Assembly: GCA_013180625.2 (NCBI GenBank)
Contig: SNVD02008011.1
Location: 1-64,000, forward strand
Direction: 5' to 3'
Source of the DNA: Boswellia sacra
Taxonomy: Eukaryota; Streptophyta; Magnoliopsida; Sapindales; Burseraceae
DNA: 64,000 nt
Shown: in pieces, positions 49,999 through 62,547 of the stretch
Layout: the number at the start of each line of letters is the position of its first letter
Numbering within the stretch: position 1 is the stretch's first letter
Notes under the pieces: generated by a model
Database searches by the model: none
Told to the model about the DNA's origin: nothing
Seen by the model: the letters and a program-made list of their open reading frames with translations, nothing else
Made by a program: the position numbers and the translations under genes

Positions 49999-51665
49999 CT
50001 TAACAGTTTTTTATCAATTATTGTAAGTAAAGAAAACTGTTTAAAGTATTATATTACTTCCAATGTCAACACAACATTATGGGATTATTGCTAAACAATA
50101 AATAATAAAAAGCAATGTTATATATACAAAATTGTGAATTAAACCACTCCCAAGCAACAGTTCTTATCAAAGAATTAACAAGCTAGAGAATAGAAACAAC
50201 AAACAATAAAATAAAACAAAGCAAACAAAACAATCAATACTAGATTTATAGTAGTGGCTCAGCTAATCAAACCAACATCTATTTTGGAGATCCCAATAAT
50301 AACTTTATTTAATTAATTATGAAGAAGAAGTACAAAGAATATGACCAGCTAGCAATTACAAGGATTTCCCCTTCAACGTCCCCTTCAACGTCAGACCACA
50401 AGCCTCTCACACACACACACACCCTTGCAAGGTAATCAAAACCTATGTTATATGCTCTCAAGGAAAGGCAAACATGAGACACTTTAGCAAAAGCTCTCTA
50501 TGTTATATGCTCTCAAGGAAAGGCAAACGTGAGACACTTTAGCAAAAGCTCTCTCTCTCACGTTTTTAGGCTATTACATATAGGCCTTAATCTACTTTCC
50601 TTATCTAGCCATTAGAATCTAAGCCTTTCCTATTGATAAATAAATCGCAACTAAACTTGCATTCATAGTTTAATAAATTCCCAATTTGTTTTATTCTCAA
50701 TCCTAAATTGCCAAATTTTCCTCATTACAGAAGACAAAATCCCCAACCACAGAAATTTATATAAAAAATTTATGTATAAAGTGATGTGATATCATTTCTT
50801 CTGTATTGCAATATCTATCTGCATTTACTGCTTTGACATTTTTATATTTACCCACCACTTGTTTGATGACACTTGCAAACATAGCGTTAGTTAATAGTAA
50901 ATCTATGTTAAAATTTCTAATAATGCTATGTTTACGAAGTCAAATATACAAATTTTATAAATAAATTTAATATGACATTAAGTGAATGAAAATATGAATA
51001 TAAAAAATATCGATGAATAATATTGTATTATATAAATGATATCACATCCATTTTGTATACAAATTTATACATATAACATTACTTTAAATTAAATTTAAAT
51101 TAAAATAATCTAAATTATACGATTTGTAACAAATATATATAGCCAATTATTAGTATTGGAGTTAATAGTAATAAAATGGAATCGTCTATGAACATAAAAA
51201 TTGATAGAATTTTACATGAACAAAGTTAAGACTTAAGATTGTTGTTTAAGTCTGTCCTATGGGATAAAAGAAATAGTTCATCAGATTAAGAACATTCTAA
51301 TAATAAATCGAATTCAGCTTTTATTTTTCTTCTTTTCTTTTTTAATGTTAAAATTGAAAAGATAATATTGTAATAGCAAGAGATGTAAACGAAAGTTTTA
51401 AAAATAATGTCAAAATTGAAAGTTTTACACAAACTAATTAATGTTATATCTCAAAGTATTTATGATGAAAATTTGATTGTACGCTTGATCATAATTTATA
51501 GATAAATCAGGAGTTGAGTTGAATTTCATAGTGATTTTTAATATTCGTAAAATAATAAGAAATGTGATAAGGAATCTTAATTTAAAAATTTCAACGTGGA
51601 TATATAAATACTATTTATATAAACTTTATATGAATCTCAATTATTTCTAATTAATTAACAAGTAT
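49999..51665. other. CXE spacer, second half, and start of its second copy
   Basis: 49999-50060 and 51120-51440 match 61030-61100 and 61650-61880, so they are the flank of a CXE-type gene. 51465-51660 matches 43270-43480. 50100-51080 is extra, with an (AC)n run at 50409-50422 and a 56-bp tandem repeat. No CXE coding sequence remains between the copies. Confidence 0.6.
50442..50555. repeat. 56-bp tandem duplication
   Basis: CTATGTTATATGCTCTCAAG through TTTAGCAAAAGCTCT occurs twice with one visible mismatch (ACATGAG / ACGTGAG). Confidence 0.95.
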
Positions 51666-51671
51666 GTCGTT

Positions 51672-54068
51672 GTGAACAAGGCTCTTAACCCGCTAGAGCG
51701 ATTACAACCACGACACTATGTCAAATCCCATTAAGGAATTAAGGGAAGATAGAACAAGCCACAAAGGCAAGTCTGCAGAATGAAATAGAGTCACCACGCA
51801 TGTTCTAACCATAGGAAAATAGAGAGTGATGGCAGTTGGAACCCTCGCTTTTGGACTTTAACTACATTCATTCCTTTAGAAATGAGTTCGGGAAGTTAGT
51901 TACGAGATTCTACTCGCGCAAATGTGAATCTGACATTCACTTCGGTTCGCTAAGTTTAGGGTTTTATTATATTAATGTTTACTCTAGTTGATCCTAATTC
52001 ATTTTATCAGACAACTTGTTTTGTCTTTTTTTAGCATGTGAGATGGGCATGTTGTACACATAAAGAAAGGAGGGAGGAGAATAGAGTTACGTATCCAACA
52101 AACATGGGGGAATGGGGAAAGGGATTATATCTATTTGTATAAATATGCAAAATAAAAGGGAAAAAGAAAGATATAGAAATCATCCACTTAAATCCTCCAA
52201 TTGACCACATCAATGAATAATATGAATGAAACGTATAATAGAGCATAACTTAGATATTAAAACAATTATTCATGAAATAAGACACAGCAAATAAGATGAA
52301 ACCTAATTTAGCAATAAATCTCTCATCACCAATTATGAGTCCATCTATTGCTTAATAGATCGCAACTCATAAAACATCAAGAAAAAAAAGAAGAAGAAGA
52401 AGAAGAAGAAGAAAATATGGCAATGATTCAAAAGAATTTCCTAAGCATGTAGTCTAAACATCGTATCATATTCATGTCATTTTCCTTCATACAAATGGAA
52501 TTAAGAAAAGAAGCAGAGAGACATGGCATCAACACAAGGAACACAATAAATAAGATACTATCAAAGTAATAGTCCCTTAACAACAATTATGAGTCTGTCA
52601 TTACTTATCAACTTTTATTAATCAATAATAGAAAAAGATAGAAGGAAAAGAGGCATACCTCTGTTAAGTTTAGCACTTTTTTAAAAACTTGAGTTTGTAA
52701 ATGTGGGCCTAACTTGAGTATTTTAATTCTCTAATATGCGTCTTCACGTGCAAGGGCTCATACACTCTCATATGCCACACCTCAGCGGGTCTTGCAGGAT
52801 TCAAACCTGTGGGCTAAATAATACTTTTTTTAATTAATATTTTTAAATGATATGGAGGGAATTCAAACCTGCGACCATTTGATCATGACGACTCTGATAT
52901 CATGTTAAGTTTGCCACTTTTCTAAAAGATTAAGCTTGTGGATGTGGGCTTAACTTGAGTATTTTAATTCTCTAACAACCTTAACTTAATCATGATTCTA
53001 ACAATCAAAGAAGAAGAATAAAACATGCACAATCAAGTCATAAATAAGTCTTTCCTAAATCATGTTTCTAACCACAAATTAAACATGGCATCTCACATGT
53101 TGGCATACTTTAAAGGAAAGAAAGAAAATGGCACATTCAATATAATTCATGTCAAAGCAATGGTCCCTCACCGTCAATTGTAAGTCCACCATTGCATAGA
53201 AATGAATAATAAAGAAAAGAATAAAGGAAGAAGAAGAGATTATAAAATATAGTAAGGTACATAAATAATATTCAATCTTAGCATGATTCTATATATCATG
53301 TTGTCACTCATAACCCTAGCTTGATTCTAACATACATAACATCAAAAACATAAATACTTCTAAGACATGCATTCCAGCATATCAAGCACATAAACAAACC
53401 GAAACCTATATTCTAACATATTAAACAAACAATCAAACAAACAAACATATAAGATGTCCTCAGGATTTACCCAGATTCTGGCACTACCAGAAGTAGAATC
53501 TTAACTTCAAAATGATGCCTTTGATCTCTCCGAAAGGCACCCAGGACTTTCAAGAAGCACCCGAAAGGAATGAGTTGGTCTGACTTCAAGAATGCCTCAA
53601 AGTCTCCTAGATTTCCTACTCTTTAGACTCTTTTTAAAGCTTTGTGTCAGAATCAATAAATTTTGAAGCATAATGAACAGTATCCACCCCCTTTTATAGT
53701 CTTTGATGTGGCACACAAATCGATGATTTAGCAATGTGGGATTCTGTACCAACATGTGTGCGCTTGTTGTACCCTAGTTGAATAGGCTCTTATATAAGTA
53801 CAAAACCCTACTTTTCCATGCATGCTCCCTTAAGAACATGACACACTAATAGACAGGCGTGTGCCTATCCCTAATTGAGGTGTGGGTCCTACTCATATCT
53901 TATTTTAACCTCCTTACAATGTTTGCATCCGTTTCCTATACTTTCCCTTCCTTCTGATGTTCCTTTTTGAGTTTTGATGTCTTTTTGGTCAGATTCTACA
54001 TCTAAATAGTGTATCTGCCTATTCATCATTAGACATCTAAGCTATAAGCTAAATTCTAGTGTTAGCAG
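51672..54068 (-). repeat. Solo or truncated LTR related to the Tat element
   Basis: Read on minus its end GCTCTAGCGGGTTAAGAGCC with GTCGTGGTTGTAATCGCTCT parallels the Tat LTR end (GTCGTGGTTGCAAACACTCT). Further landmarks (minus GACTCATAATTGGTGATGAG, plus CTCACCGTCAATTGTAAGTC) match its GGACTCACATT.ATGGT blocks. No primer site or coding region adjoins, so it is a solo LTR or fragment. It lies in a CXE spacer whose other copy (near 43480) is uninterrupted. Its outer ends are approximate. Confidence 0.6.
52662..52977 (-). mobile_element. TRIM (miniature LTR retrotransposon), 316 bp
   Basis: Two direct 75-bp repeats (52662-52736 and 52903-52977) start TGTTAAGTTT and end CTCTAA(T/C)A. On minus the right copy is followed at once by TGATATCAGAG, an initiator-tRNA-Met-like primer site (52892-52902). 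Flanks ACCTC (52657-52661) and ACCTT (52978-52982) look like a 5-base target duplication with one change. The internal part is about 166 bp and non-coding. These are the diagnostic traits of TRIM elements. Confidence 0.8.
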
Positions 54069-54416
54069 ATAGTTTCGTTTACAAAACATTTGAAGAAAAT
54101 TAAAACAAATTAGTAAACTAGATATTTAGTTAGCTTTAAATTTGGACCTAGCTAGCTAGAAATAGATTTGACAACAAGCTATGTTAGAGTGGGATTGTAT
54201 CTTTACGTATTCATGTAGTATTAACTATCCAATCTAATAAAAGTAGATCCTATACTATTTTTATCAATTTAATTGTATCGTATTAATAGGTTGTGTAGAA
54301 ATTTATCAGGTCTAACCAACTAGCTAGAAGTCTCCTATGTAAAAAGAATGTAATATTTAATTCAATTTCTCAATTGATACTATTGGAACTATACAAGTTC
54401 TATGGCAGCTAAATCT
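54069..54416. other. Second copy of the CXE upstream spacer
   Basis: Matches 43490-43765 joined to 45179-45230 without the PIF/Harbinger element. It ends with the target copy CTAAATCT of the following hAT. Confidence 0.75.
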
Positions 54417-55220
54417 AAGGGTGTCTGAAAAATTTTAATTGGATCGGGTTTGATCAGGTTGGTCAGGTCATGATCAGGGTTGTTTTGGAAAAAACCTGAA
54501 ATCAGGTTTTAAAAATATGTTTTAAATAATCGAGTTTTTGATCGATTTTATTGGCTACAACCCAACAGAACCCGATCTGATATATTTTTAAAAAATTTTA
54601 ATAATGCTACGTTCTATTTACAGAGGCAAGAACCACTAAAGCCTCTTGTTTAAGCCAATCACATTTGTCGGATGCTGAACCAATTGCATTTAGCCTCTCC
54701 ACTAACAAATTAGATGCTAACACTTAATTGAAGAGGTGGTGAGAATCCACCATGTGTTTCAACACTTTCCCTTGGATTCTACCATTGAAAATAATTGTAT
54801 TTGACGTTACTAAGTAAAAATCCGGTGGGATAAAAACCAAAGTAAAGAAATACAATTGTACAATAAATTATGAAATGGTGTTGGATGTGCTTCTATTACC
54901 TTGTTAAAAACCTTACTAGGAAAACCCAGTGGGACAAAACCTGGTCGAAGGGAGAAAAAAGTATAGTGCACGTGTCCATAATGCTTCCCCTGATGACTAC
55001 CACCCCTAATCATGACATAAGAGCTTTTGTTAATTTGATTACTTATTAAGCTGCCACATATTGATCTTGTACACAAGCTTCTCAAATGTTGATGTCCGTA
55101 AAGCCTTAGTGAGCAAATCTACAAGATTTTCATTGGAATGTATCTGCTTCACATCGATCTTTCAGCTTTCTTGAAGTTCATACGTGTAGAAGAACTTGGC
55201 TGAAATGTATTTCTGTCTCC

Positions 55221-56253
55221 TTAGATGTATCCTCCTCTGACTTGAGCAATACAAGCTGCATTATCTTTATATATAATTATTGGAGGATCTATGATAGGAT
55301 ATAACTTGCATGAACTTTGGATGTGTTGAATAACATATCGTAACCATATACATTCTCGACTGGCCTCATGCAATGCAAGCATTTCAGAGTGGTTAAAAGA
55401 TGTATTAACCAAACTTTGTTTAGTAGATTGCCATGAAATTCTAGTCCCATTATAAGTAAAAACATATCCAGTTTGAGATCAAGCTTTATAGGGATCAGAT
55501 AAATAACTAGCATAAGCATAACAAAACGAACTAGGATTTTCAAAAGGCTCATATAAAAAAAATAATTCCAAATCAATGGTTCCTTGAATATAATGAAAAT
55601 GTTTGATCTCATTCCAATGCTATCTAGTAGGTGCAGAACTAAAACTTGCAAATAAATTAACTAGAAATGTAATATCAAGTCTAGTACATTGTGCCAAATA
55701 CATTAATGCACCTATAGCGTTCAAATATGGTACTTTAGGACCAAGTAACTATTCATCATCCTCTGTAGGACGAAATGGATCCGTTTTAGGATCAAGAGAT
55801 ATAAGAACCATTGGGGTACTCAATTAATGAGCCTTATCTGTATTGAACTGTTTTAAAACCTTTTTTCTATATGCTGATAGATAAACAAATATGCTGTCAG
55901 AGCTTAATTTGCTCGATCTACAGGCCGAGACGGTGTTTTGTTTTACCCAAATCTTTCATTTCAAATTCTCTTTTCAAATATTCAGCAGCATCCTAGATCT
56001 CTTCAAGAGTTTTAATTAAATTAATGTCATCAACATATACTGCTATAATAGGAAAACCATATTCCGACTTCTTTTTAACACACAAGGGCATATGGGATCA
56101 TTAATGTCATTCTTTAATCAAGTATTCACTAAGGCGACTATACCATATTCTCCCTAATTGTTTCAACCCATAGAGGGATCTTTGCAATTTAAGTGTATAC
56201 ATGCTCATTGGTTGTGTTTTAATTGCTTCAGACAATTTATATCCTTCAAGGAG

Positions 56254-56296
<43 letters not shown>

Positions 56297-58650
56297 GACA
56301 ATTTATATCCTTAAAGGAGTTATATATATATATATATATCCAATTGATCATACAAGAAAGCAGTCACTACATTCATAAGGCGCATGTGAAGTTTTTTCGA
56401 GATTGCTAAACTGATCAAAGATCTAAAAGTGATAACATCTATTGCCGGGGCATAAGTTTCATCAAAGTCAATACCCGGTCTTTGAGAAAAACCCTGAGCT
56501 ATAAGTCAGGCTTTATATCTGGCAATCTCGTTATTCTTATTTAGTTTTTTAGTAAACACCCATTTATATCCAACATGTTTTTGTCATTAGGTGTTTGGAC
56601 TACAGTCCAAAAACTTCACGTTTGGGCAACAAAGCTAATTGCTTGAATTACTTCTTTCCATTTAGGCCACTCATGCCTTTGTCTGCATTTATCTACTATG
56701 CGTGGTTCAAAATCATCATTCATAATATTAGTGGCTATGTTATTGATGACAATTTCATCACGATTCAACATTTCCTTAGTATAAGCATAATTAATGGAGA
56801 TTTCCTCATTTTTAAATTCGTGTGTGACTTAATGGACATGTGTCTCATCAAGAACTTATATCTCTTCGAGGCAAGTGTCTCATTAGAAACATTTATTGCT
56901 TTAGGAGAGAAATGAGAGAATATGAATTCTTTAGTTTGATTATTATTTTCATTGGGACCGTTGTTAACCACTTTTCTTTTTTGAGGGATAGTTTCTGTTG
57001 ACCCAAGGGATTTGCCATGCTTCTAGTGTGCAACAGATTAATTATTCATTGTTGCTTCAAGAGTTTGGTTAATGGGGACCTCAATACGTTCCGGTGTACT
57101 AGTAACATGTATATGTGACTTTGTTATCTTAGTTGCGTCAGTAAAAGCATCCGGCATCTAATTACCAATATCCTGAAGATGTATCACCCTTCGCATTTCA
57201 TTTTCACATTGAGATGTGCAAGGATCAAGATGAGACAATGTTCTAACATTCCAAGAAAGTTCTTGCCTTACTTCAGGAGGCATTCTCTTTTCCCCTAAAG
57301 GTGGAAAAACTGTCTCACCAAAATGACAATCTGCAAAAGATGTAGTGAAAAGATCACCCGTCATGGGTTCTAAATATCTGATAATAGATGAAGAATTATA
57401 ACCCACATAAATTCCTAATCGACATTAAGGTCCCATTTTTGTTTACCTCGAGGGAGCAATGAGAACTTGTATGGCACAACCAAAAGTTCTCAAATAAGAT
57501 ATATTGGGTTGTTGGACAAGTATAAGTTGTAATGGAGAATATTTATGATAAGTAGTGGGGCTTAATTTGATCAATGATGCAACATGTAAAATAACATGGC
57601 CCCAAGCAGAGGTTGGCAACTGCATTCTTAAAAATAAAATACATGCATTTATCTGTAGTCGCTTTATGAGTGACTCTGCTAAACCATTTTGGGTACGAAC
57701 ATGTGAGACAGGGTGCTCAATATTAATTTCAACAGACATACAATTATCAGTAAAGACTTTTGATGTAAATTCACTAGCATTATCCAGACGTATTGACTTA
57801 ATAGGATGGTTTGGAATATGTGTCAGTAATTTTATAATCTGAGCGAGTAGTTCAGCAAATGTAATATTTCTAGTTGATAACAAATACACATGAGACCACC
57901 ATGCACAAGCATCAATTAGGACCATAAAACAATGAAAGAGTCCATTTGGTGGATGAATGGTTCCACATATATCCCCCTGGTTTCTTTATAAAAATGATGG
58001 GGATTCAAGACTAATCTTAGAAGGAGATGGTCTAACAATTGGTTTTCCTTGTGTCGAAGCAGTATAATTAGTTCATTGGACATAAGAATTTTCTGATTCT
58101 TTAGTGGATGTTCATTTTTATTCTCAATAATCCTGTGCATTATTATTGATCCTGGGTGACCAAGACAGTCATGCCATAACATAAAAGTCTTAGGATCATT
58201 GAACTTCTGGTTTATAACTGTGTATGTTTCAATGGATCTTATTTATGTATAATATAATCCAAAAGAGACAGCTTTAAGCTTCTCTAATATCAACTTCTGT
58301 CCTAAGACATTTGAAGGGATATAAAGAAACTCAATATTATTTTTACCAGATGTCTCAATATGATATCCATTATGCCTTATATCCTTAAAACTTAGCAAAT
58401 TTCTTCTGGATTGGCTTGAGTATAAGACATTATCAATAGATAACTTAATACTGTTTGCTAATATTATAGTGTCTCTTCCGAAGCCCTCAATTAAGTTAAC
58501 GGACCTCGATATAATATTAACTCTTACTTCCAGAAAAGTTAACTTTAGAAAATACTTCTTATCCTTCAGGATAATGTCTGTTGTTGCACTATCAACTAGA
58601 TATAAATCTTCGTCTCTTCTGGAGATGGATACCTTATTTTTCATGTTCAT
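55221..58650 (-). pseudogene. Copia pol: protease, integrase, reverse transcriptase, RNase H, multiply broken
   Basis: Protease: EDLYLVDSATTDIILKDKK (58650-58243), active-site DSA/TT type. Zinc-finger start of integrase: MLWHDCLGHPGSIIMHRIIE. Integrase core (57925-57443): VLIDACAWWSHVYLLSTRN, SIRLDNASEFTSKVF and TQNGLAESLIKRLQINA with D, D and E present. It continues SIIRYLEPMTGDLFTTSFAD. Reverse transcriptase is fragmented; PIIAVYVDDINLIKTLEE near 56060-56005 keeps the YVDD centre but stops surround it. RNase H tail: TSFNHSEMLALHEASRECIW and IYKDNAACIAQV. Stops, frameshifts and an AT microsatellite in RT make it inactive. Confidence 0.85.
56230..56345. repeat. Duplicated segment with (AT)n expansions in copia RT
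   Basis: CAGACAATTTATATCCTT.AAGGAGTTATAT occurs twice, each copy followed by an AT dinucleotide run (about 40 and 18 bases). The expansion breaks the RT frame. Confidence 0.9.
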
Positions 58651-58679
58651 ACCCTTTTAGTCGAGGAAGAGTACCTTAG

Positions 58680-60256
58680 ATACCATCATAAAAGATAATA
58701 TCAAGTTAAAATACCATATCAAATTAATATTCGTGGCCATATCACCAATCATAAATCAATCAACAAAAGAATCTGAATTATCATACTTTGTAGGATCCAC
58801 TGAATCATCAATAAAGGATTCTTACAACCCTTTCGAAAATTATTCCCGTCATATCACCAATTCCACTTCTAGTGGTTTAATTTAGTATTTATAATAACTA
58901 ATTCAATGTTAACAATCCTTTAGACAGCTTAACAACATTTATTATCATTATTGCAGCTGATAGTGGCATTCACTTTTGGGAATGTCACAATATCATATTT
59001 AAAGAAATGTAATAATGTCATTCACTTCAAGGAATGATGCCACTTACTTTTTAGGAATGGTTTGGTGACATTTACTTCAGGGAATGTATGAAATCAGTAG
59101 GGGAGTTCGTTAGTGTATCAAATACTCAGAGTTTAATGGTGATAACCTAATGGCCTTCAACTTTTCCTTCAAGGATGAATTTCAATTACATCATTTGGAT
59201 GTATATAAATAATATAATAATATTCAAAATAAAAGAAAATTAAAGATATAGTAAGAATTGCAATGAATATAAAGTGCAATAAATAATCAAATTTAAATAA
59301 TAATTTAAAGAAATAAATTCACATATAGAACTTCGGGTTCTAATCGTATAATCAGAAATGTAGCACAATAAGGTTATGCGCAACATTTTATCCGCTCACT
59401 TGGAGTTTTTGAATCAGAACTTCTGGTCTAATTATATCCAAAAGTCTGTAATTCCAGACGGTTCCATTGGAATCAGGCCTTTGGTAATGTTATTGTTAAT
59501 CGCTGAACAAATCTCTCCTTTAACTTATTAGAAATCAAAACTTCAAGTTCGGAGTAACATAACATAATGATAACAATAAATAAGATGTTATTGAAAATAA
59601 TGATAAACAAAGTAAATATAAGTTTAACTTATTGGCAATATCATATTAGGAACAATAAATGTAATATTTAATTGCCAGAAAAATTAAAGTCGCGGCTAAT
59701 TAAATTTAAACCAAAAAACTTTAAGTCACGACCAAATAAAAACAAATAAATTGAAAATGTAAAAAATAGTATCAACGCAATAAAATAAGATTGATAATGA
59801 GAATATCTATAGCTTTAGAACGTCAAGTTCTGATTTAAGATTTCATAACTCCAAAACTTTAGGTTTTGAAATGAATAAGAATCAAAACATCAGGATCAGA
59901 TTTATAAACTTCAGGTTGTAAAACATTTGCATCTAATGATAATGATACAATAATATTATAACTCAGAAAAATAAATGCGTCATTGAATTATAATCAATAA
60001 TAACAATATAAGATAAATATATTAATAATATTAGGTTAGATCGGTTAGTATAACAAATAAATAACAATACAATAAATAATATTTGAATCTAACCTTATTT
60101 TCTGATGTGAAAGATCCAATATAGTGGCAACTATAGAGTATACTAATAAGGATAGCCATATCAAACAAATAAAATATAATAAATAAATAATAAATAACAG
60201 GGTAATAATATCTTACTGGCTATCATATATCAGCAATCGTGCTGATAAAGTTTTAT
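58680..60256 (-). other. AT-rich internal region of the copia element
   Basis: No readable gag. It holds ACTTCGGGTTCTAA / AGAACTTCTGGTCTAA / AAACTTCAAGTTC-like words repeated at intervals (59330-59940), and an ATCAGCACGAT sequence (minus, near 60240) that may be the primer site. Confidence 0.5.
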
Positions 60257-60647
60257 GAAACTAAAATGTTAAATAGTCAAGGTAATAGTTTTGTTAGGGT
60301 GTAAATGAAAGAATATAAAGTATGAGGGATGAAATGTTATGTTATGCAAATGGTATTTAATAAAAGAGGTGGGGCCGTGGCTGTGTAAATGAAGGGAGAG
60401 AGATTACGAAATTATGAACAAAAGTGGAAAGGATAAAAAGAAGCTAATAAGAGAGATGAGAGACAAAATGAAAATGAGACAGTTTTTATTCCTATTCGTG
60501 TGTACGATTTATAGAGGCAAGAACCGCCTAAAGCCTCTTGTTTAAGAGAATCACATTTGCCGTATGCTGAACCAATTGCATTTAGCCTATCCACTAACAA
60601 ATTAGAAGCTAACACTTAATTAAAGAGGTGGCGGAAGTGTTTCAACA
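60257..60647 (-). repeat. 5' LTR of the copia element
   Basis: Minus reading starts TGTTGAAACACTTCC. It has a TATA-like CTCTATAAATCG near 60510 and ends about 60257, before a possible TTATCAGCACGA primer site. The right end is well supported by the partial second copy at 54764; the left end is approximate. Confidence 0.6.
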
Positions 60648-60915
60648 ATGAGCACGATTAATGCTTACTTAGATGGTCATAAATTGGGGCTGTATTCAAC
60701 ACTTCCATTTAACAAAAGTCTTTCATTTGTAAACGAGCTTCAATGCGCCTTCAACTCGAAATACCAGACAAACCCGAAGAGCGGTTTGTACATCGGGTAT
60801 TCTCTTTCAAAAACCCGATCACGGGTATATTTTTTAGAATTCGGGGATGCTTGGGATTGAGTCGGATCTGAAAAAATTGACCGGATCTGACCCGTGAACG
60901 CCCCTAACTAAATCT

Positions 60916-62000
60916 ATTCAACTTTGGATGACTTTTTCTTCATAAGATTATTTAAGTCGTTTATCCATTTAGCTCAGTTATCTTTCTAGTTAATTAATGT
61001 CTCTTCCATGCCCCGGAGAATGTGGTCTTGGAGTAACGAGTTGTTAGTTTTTCTATCCTTTGCAGCGCAATTGTTGTAACTTGTCAGTGGAGAAAATTGT
61101 TTAAAATGTTGTGAATATAGAAGTGGAAGCTTCGCCACTCTTCTTCGACTCAAATAAGCCACATGCCACAGCTAGCCTACTGGATCACTTAAGCAACATA
61201 GCCACTCGATTCTCCTTTTCCATGTCAGACACGGTCTTGAATATGGCTAGTTGGGAGCAAACAGAGTGAAGCTGTGGATTCTATCTATGTACATAACTAT
61301 ATATCTGTATATAAAAATTGAGTTGCGAAATGGAGCCGAAGTAATTAATATTAAATGGAGCTGGCTAGCATGGCTCACGGTTTGGCGGTGCATGAAGCCA
61401 ATATTAAGGCCTAGGCAGGACAACGTAATGCATTTTAAACCAAGCCCTTTGGAAGCTTAATGAGATCCTAGTGCTCTGTTGCACTTTCACCCATATATAT
61501 TTCACTCCTAGTTTTGTCTTCCTTATAGTTTTTATTAATCATATAATATATAAAATATTTTATTAATTCTAACGTAACACTATATACTATTGGATTATAG
61601 CTAAAAATAAATAAAATATCTATGTTAAAATTTGAACGTAAAATAACCTAACTTTGTATTAATTATTAGTAATCAAATGGGAGTTGTGTAAGAACAAAAA
61701 TGATAGAATATTTGGTGAATGAAGTTAAGGTTGTAGCCTAAATTTGTTATATTGGATAAAAACAGCTATTCAGTTTAAGGATATCCTAATCATTTAATCG
61801 AATTCAGCCTTTATTTTTTCCGTTAAAATATTGACTAATAGCAAGTGAAGTCAATGAAAGTTTTAAATCTGCAAAAGAGGTTGCTGATTGTTAGGAAAAG
61901 GTTAGGGCGTTGACGTAAATTATCTTAATGATATTTATCACTATTTATGAGAAGCTGATGCCCTACCTTGCATGTTCCTCTGCCTTCTAGTAGGCAAAAG
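60916..62000. other. Upstream spacer of CXE C
   Basis: 60955-61100 matches 48760-48845 plus 49999-50060, and 61650-61880 matches 51120-51440. It is the promoter side of CXE C. I see no gene; a plus open frame at 61251-61460 has no recognised similarity. Confidence 0.65.
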
Positions 62001-62547
62001 ATGACCCAGAAGCCTCAAACTTCACCAAAACTACCATGGAAGGTCCGGCTCTTGACATCCATCTTCTCCTTCTTCCAAGATGCCTCTCGCCGCCCCAATA
62101 TCACCGTCAACCGTCGTCTCTTTAACCTCGTTTACTTCAAATCTTCTCCTGCAAAGAAACCCATCAATGGTGTTACAATTAACCTCTGATTTCACAATCG
62201 ACGCCTCCCGCAATCTCTGGTTCCGACTTTATACACCAAGCACTGAAGGTGGCAGCGACGTCATTTTGCCCGTAATTGTCTACTTCCATGGTGGAGGGTT
62301 CCCTTTCACGGGTGCCAATACAAAATCCCACGATGATTATTGCAAAAGGCTCGCCAAGTAACTTAACACTGCTTTTTTTCCGTCAACTACCGTCTTTCGC
62401 CAGAGCATCCATATCCATGTCAATATGAAGATGGCTTTGACGTGTTGAAGTTCATTGACAGCACAAACATTGAAAGCTTTCCTGCTTGTGCTAATCTCAG
62501 ACACTGCTTTCTTGCTGGAGACAGTGCGGGTGCCGACATGGCACAAC
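62001..62547 (+). pseudogene. Carboxylesterase (CXE18-like) pseudogene C, truncated by a copia element
   Basis: The start MTQKPQTSPKLPWKVRLL parallels that of pseudogene A. After SSPAKKPINGVTINL a frameshift leads to FTIDASRNLWFRLYTPS and PVIVYFHGGGFPFTGANTK (HGGGF kept). A TAA after CKRLAK and a second frameshift lead to [20 protein letters not shown] and [14 protein letters not shown] (GDSAG nucleophile motif kept). It is then cut by the copia LTR at 62548. The downstream half with catalytic Asp and His is not in the window. Two frameshifts predict no enzyme. Confidence 0.9.

Larger units (their letters stand above)
54600..60647 (-). mobile_element. Ty1-copia retrotransposon, degenerate
   Basis: The 5' LTR (minus start TGTTGAAACACTTCC at 60647) and the 3' LTR (minus start TGTTGAAACACATGG at 54764) share over 120 bp of upstream-promoter sequence, e.g. 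GCAAATGTGATTCTCTTAAA / ACAAATGTGATTGGCTTAAA. A purine tract AAGGGAAAG precedes the 3' LTR. The 3' LTR is cut short near 54600. Coding order on minus is protease, integrase, reverse transcriptase, RNase H. No gag is recognisable between about 58680 and 60250. Confidence 0.8.
54417..60907. mobile_element. hAT element filled by a copia retrotransposon
   Basis: Identical 8-base target copies CTAAATCT (54409-54416 and 60908-60915) bracket AAGGGTGTCTGAAA and GTGAACGCCCCTAA, imperfect inverted ends like those of the hAT at 48846. Subterminal GATCGGGTTTG, CAACCCAACAGAACCCGATC and GGATCTGACCCG words occur at both sides. Only about 190 bp at the left and 260 bp at the right are hAT; the rest is copia. 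No hAT transposase is seen. Confidence 0.8.
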
